Assembly (NCBI GenBank): GCA_039030075.1
Contig: JBCCEW010000002.1
Location: 310,001-374,000, forward strand
DNA from: Myxococcota bacterium
GTDB taxonomy: Bacteria > Myxococcota_A > UBA9160 > SMWR01
Direction: 5' to 3'
DNA length: 64,000 bases
Numbering within the stretch: the first letter of the stretch is position 1; each line of letters opens with the position of its first letter. The notes beneath the pieces were generated by a model. It did not search any database. It was not told where the DNA came from and worked only from the letters and a program-made list of their open reading frames with translations. Positions 62,674-64,000 of the stretch are shown in pieces. The translations under genes and the position numbers were made by a program.

Positions 62674-63629
62674 GCGGCCTCCGCGAGGCGTTCGGCCGCG
62701 CGCAGCTTCGCGGAGCGGGCGCGCGGGTTGGCGGCGATCTCGTCGTCGCCCGGCTGGAGAGGCCGCCGAGTCAGGATGCGCAGACGCGGGCGCCCGCCAC
62801 ACATGCAGAGCGGGACCTCGGGCGGGCACACACAGCCGCGCGCCGCATCCCGAAAGCCGTGCTTCACGACCCGGTCTTCGGCCGAGTGGTAGGCCAGCAC
62901 GACGAGGCGTCCGCCCGGGCGGAGCGCGTCGATCGCGGCCTCGAGGCCGTCCGTGAGCGCGCCGAGTTCGTCGTTGGTGGCGATCCGCAGCGCCTGGAAC
63001 ACGAGCGTGGCCGGATGGTGCCGGCGACCGCCGCCGATGCGCGCTTCCTCGACGACCCGGATCAGATCGCCCGCGGTCCGCAGCGGCGCCTCGCGCCGCG
63101 CGGTGACCAGCGCCCGCGCGAGCCGTCGCGCGCCGCGCAGGTCGGCGTAGCGGCGAAACCAGTCGGCGAGCTGCTCCTCGGAAGCGCGCGCCAGCAGGTC
63201 GGCAGCAGAAGGTCCCTCGCTCGGATCCATCCGCATGTCGAGCGGGGTCTCCGCGGCGGTGTCGGCCGCGAACCGAAAGCCGCGCGACGCGGTGTCGAGC
63301 TGGTACGAGGACACCCCGAGGTCGAGGAGCACGGCGTCCACTTGATCGACGCCCCGTGCCCGAAGGACCGCGGTCAGGTCCCGGAACGACGCATGCACGA
63401 GCTCGACGCGATCGGCGAAGGGGCGCAGGCGCTCGGTCGCGGCGGCCAGTGCGTCCGGGTCGCGGTCCAGGCCGATCAGCCGACCATCGGGGCCGGTCTT
63501 CTCGAGGATCGCGGCGGCGTGGCCGCCACCGCCCACCGTCCCATCCACGACGTTGGCGCCAGCAGCGAGACCGAGCCATTCCAGGCTCTCTCGCTGCAGC
63601 ACGGATCGGTGCGCGAAGTCAGTGGCCAC
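62670..63629 (-). CDS. rsmH: 16S rRNA (cytosine1402-N4)-methyltransferase
   Basis: MraW/RsmH, 319 aa. HRSVLQRESLEWL, VVDGTVGGGGHAAAILEKTGPDGRLIGLDRDPDALAAA (SAM motif), VDAVLLDLGVSSYQLDTASRGFRFAADTAAETPLDMRMDPSEGPSAADLL and FQALRIATNDELGAL are signatures. A CVCPPEVPLCMCGG cysteine cluster lies near the C-terminus, followed by RILTRRPLQPGDDEIAANPRARSAKLRAAERL. Starts with GTG at 63629. First gene of the dcw cluster here; mraZ, which normally precedes it, is absent. Confidence 0.97.
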   Translation of the reverse strand: MATDFAHRSVLQRESLEWLGLAAGANVVDGTVGGGGHAAAILEKTGPDGRLIGLDRDPDALAAATERLRPFADRVELVHASFRDLTAVLRARGVDQVDAVLLDLGVSSYQLDTASRGFRFAADTAAETPLDMRMDPSEGPSAADLLARASEEQLADWFRRYADLRGARRLARALVTARREAPLRTAGDLIRVVEEARIGGGRRHHPATLVFQALRIATNDELGALTDGLEAAIDALRPGGRLVVLAYHSAEDRVVKHGFRDAARGCVCPPEVPLCMCGGRPRLRILTRRPLQPGDDEIAANPRARSAKLRAAERLAEAA

Positions 63630-63751
63630 TGGAGCGGGGCTCCCACCTGTGCCCCCGAGCGGATCGCTGGATCAGGATCGCGCCCGTCGCGGCGCGCCCG
63701 GCGGAGGAGGGATCCGTTGGATCCCGTTGCTGCGGAGCGACGCTGGGGTGC

Positions 63752-63827
63752 CTCGGAGCACCGTCTCTCCAGAACCGAGCGTCCCCCCCATTGACTACTC
63801 GGCCCTGTCTGAGAGAGGTGCTCCGAG
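63752..63827 (-). promoter_or_regulatory. Long stem-loop in the dcw operon leader
   Basis: Arms 63752-63769 and 63811-63827 pair over 17 bp with one bulged base (CTCGGAGCACC/GGTGCTCCGAG plus TCTCTC/GAGAGA), enclosing about 41 bases. It lies 120-200 bases upstream of rsmH, where mraZ is usually found. Confidence 0.55.
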
Positions 63828-63847
63828 AACACCCCTAGCAATCGTTC

Positions 63848-63866
63848 GGAAGGATGGGATCCTTCC
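63848..63866 (-). terminator. Hairpin after the partial gene at the right edge
   Basis: GGAAGGAT-GGG-ATCCTTCC, a perfect 8-bp stem, 21 bases after the stop at 63888. It lacks a U-run but is the likely 3' boundary of that gene. Confidence 0.4.
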
Positions 63867-63887
63867 TACCCCCCGCTTGTGAACTCC

Positions 63888-64000
63888 TCAGCTACCCAGC
63901 TTTCCCGCCACGGACTTCGCCATGTCCACGAAGCGGGCCTGGGTTTGAATCAGACTGGCGTCGAACCGAGCGCTGTCCCACAGCTCGATCTTGGGTCCGA
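63888..64000 (-). CDS. 3' end of an unidentified gene
   Basis: The minus strand reads GPKIELWDSARFDASLIQTQARFVDMAKSVAGKLGS and stops with TGA at 63888-63890; no stop interrupts the frame to the window edge. This is the C-terminal 36 or so residues of a protein, mostly helical. Too short to identify. It points the same way as the dcw cluster but is separated from rsmH by 258 bases containing two hairpins. Confidence 0.6.
   Translation of the reverse strand, partial: GPKIELWDSARFDASLIQTQARFVDMAKSVAGKLGS

Noticed and set aside
63630-63887. Search for mraZ and MraZ-binding repeats upstream of rsmH
   Set aside because: No frame resembles MraZ, and I see no run of the GTGGG-type direct repeats it binds.

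Overview
The window is a GC-rich chromosomal segment from a Gram-negative bacterium. Outer-membrane, cytochrome c and RND-efflux genes indicate two membranes. MurE carries the DNPR motif of meso-diaminopimelate ligases. FtsZ ends in a FLRR-type tail, and there is an ImuA-ImuB-DnaE2 mutasome. The mix of a PASTA-tailed FtsI, many acyl-CoA-handling genes and strong GC codon bias suggests a deltaproteobacterial/Myxococcota-like lineage. That placement is inference, because no rRNA gene is present. There are no insertion sequences, phage genes, CRISPR arrays or recognisable tRNA genes; the window looks like stable core chromosome with short accessory patches.

Layout: (1) 1-6.5 kb holds an HtrA-type lipoprotease (cut by the window edge), transketolase, a small membrane protein, a histidine-rich CobW/ZNG1-type GTPase, DAHP synthase and a small cysteine-rich protein. 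(2) 6.5-16.7 kb is rich in mutagenesis and repair genes: dnaE2, dinB and imuA-imuB, interleaved with an outer-membrane barrel protein, an M3 oligopeptidase and a small methyltransferase. dnaE2 and imuA share an almost identical 29-bp promoter/operator placed only 9-11 bases from their start codons. (3) 16.7-25.9 kb carries metabolic and envelope genes: purN, a PfkB kinase, an L-2-hydroxyglutarate-oxidase-like flavoprotein, a PP2C phosphatase, two c-type cytochromes, a fatty-acid desaturase, a PhyH dioxygenase, ThrH and UppP. (4) 26-35.9 kb holds a group-2-like sigma-70 factor, a tetR-RND efflux operon, an SLC13-type permease and an N-acetylglutamate-synthase-like protein. (5) 36.0-36.4 kb on the minus strand is the RNase P RNA gene. 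(6) 36.6-46.3 kb is an acyl-CoA/lipid region: a dienoyl-CoA-reductase-type SDR, an HxlR regulator fused to an SCP2-like domain, a pair of unlike acyl-CoA dehydrogenases, a Crp-type regulator, a class II aldolase, a quinone oxidoreductase, ndk, a hydrolase and a crotonase-fold protein that appears to lack both hydratase glutamates. (7) 46.4-63.6 kb is the division and cell-wall (dcw) cluster on the minus strand: rsmH-ftsL-ftsI-murE-murF-mraY-murD-ftsW-murG-murC-murB-ftsQ-ftsA-ftsZ, without mraZ or ddl.

The first twelve dcw genes (rsmH to ftsQ) are joined at all eleven junctions by overlapping stop/start codons, so one long translationally coupled message is expected. ftsA and ftsZ have normal gaps, and ftsZ is preceded by a hairpin and a candidate promoter of its own. 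UppP (lipid carrier recycling) lies elsewhere in the window.

The strongest candidates for new biology are the shared near-leaderless damage-response promoter, the doubled C-terminal peptide of FtsZ, a long stem-loop at the head of the dcw operon where mraZ is usually found, and the HxlR-SCP2 regulator coupled to a probable heteromeric acyl-CoA dehydrogenase. I see no wholly novel multi-gene system.
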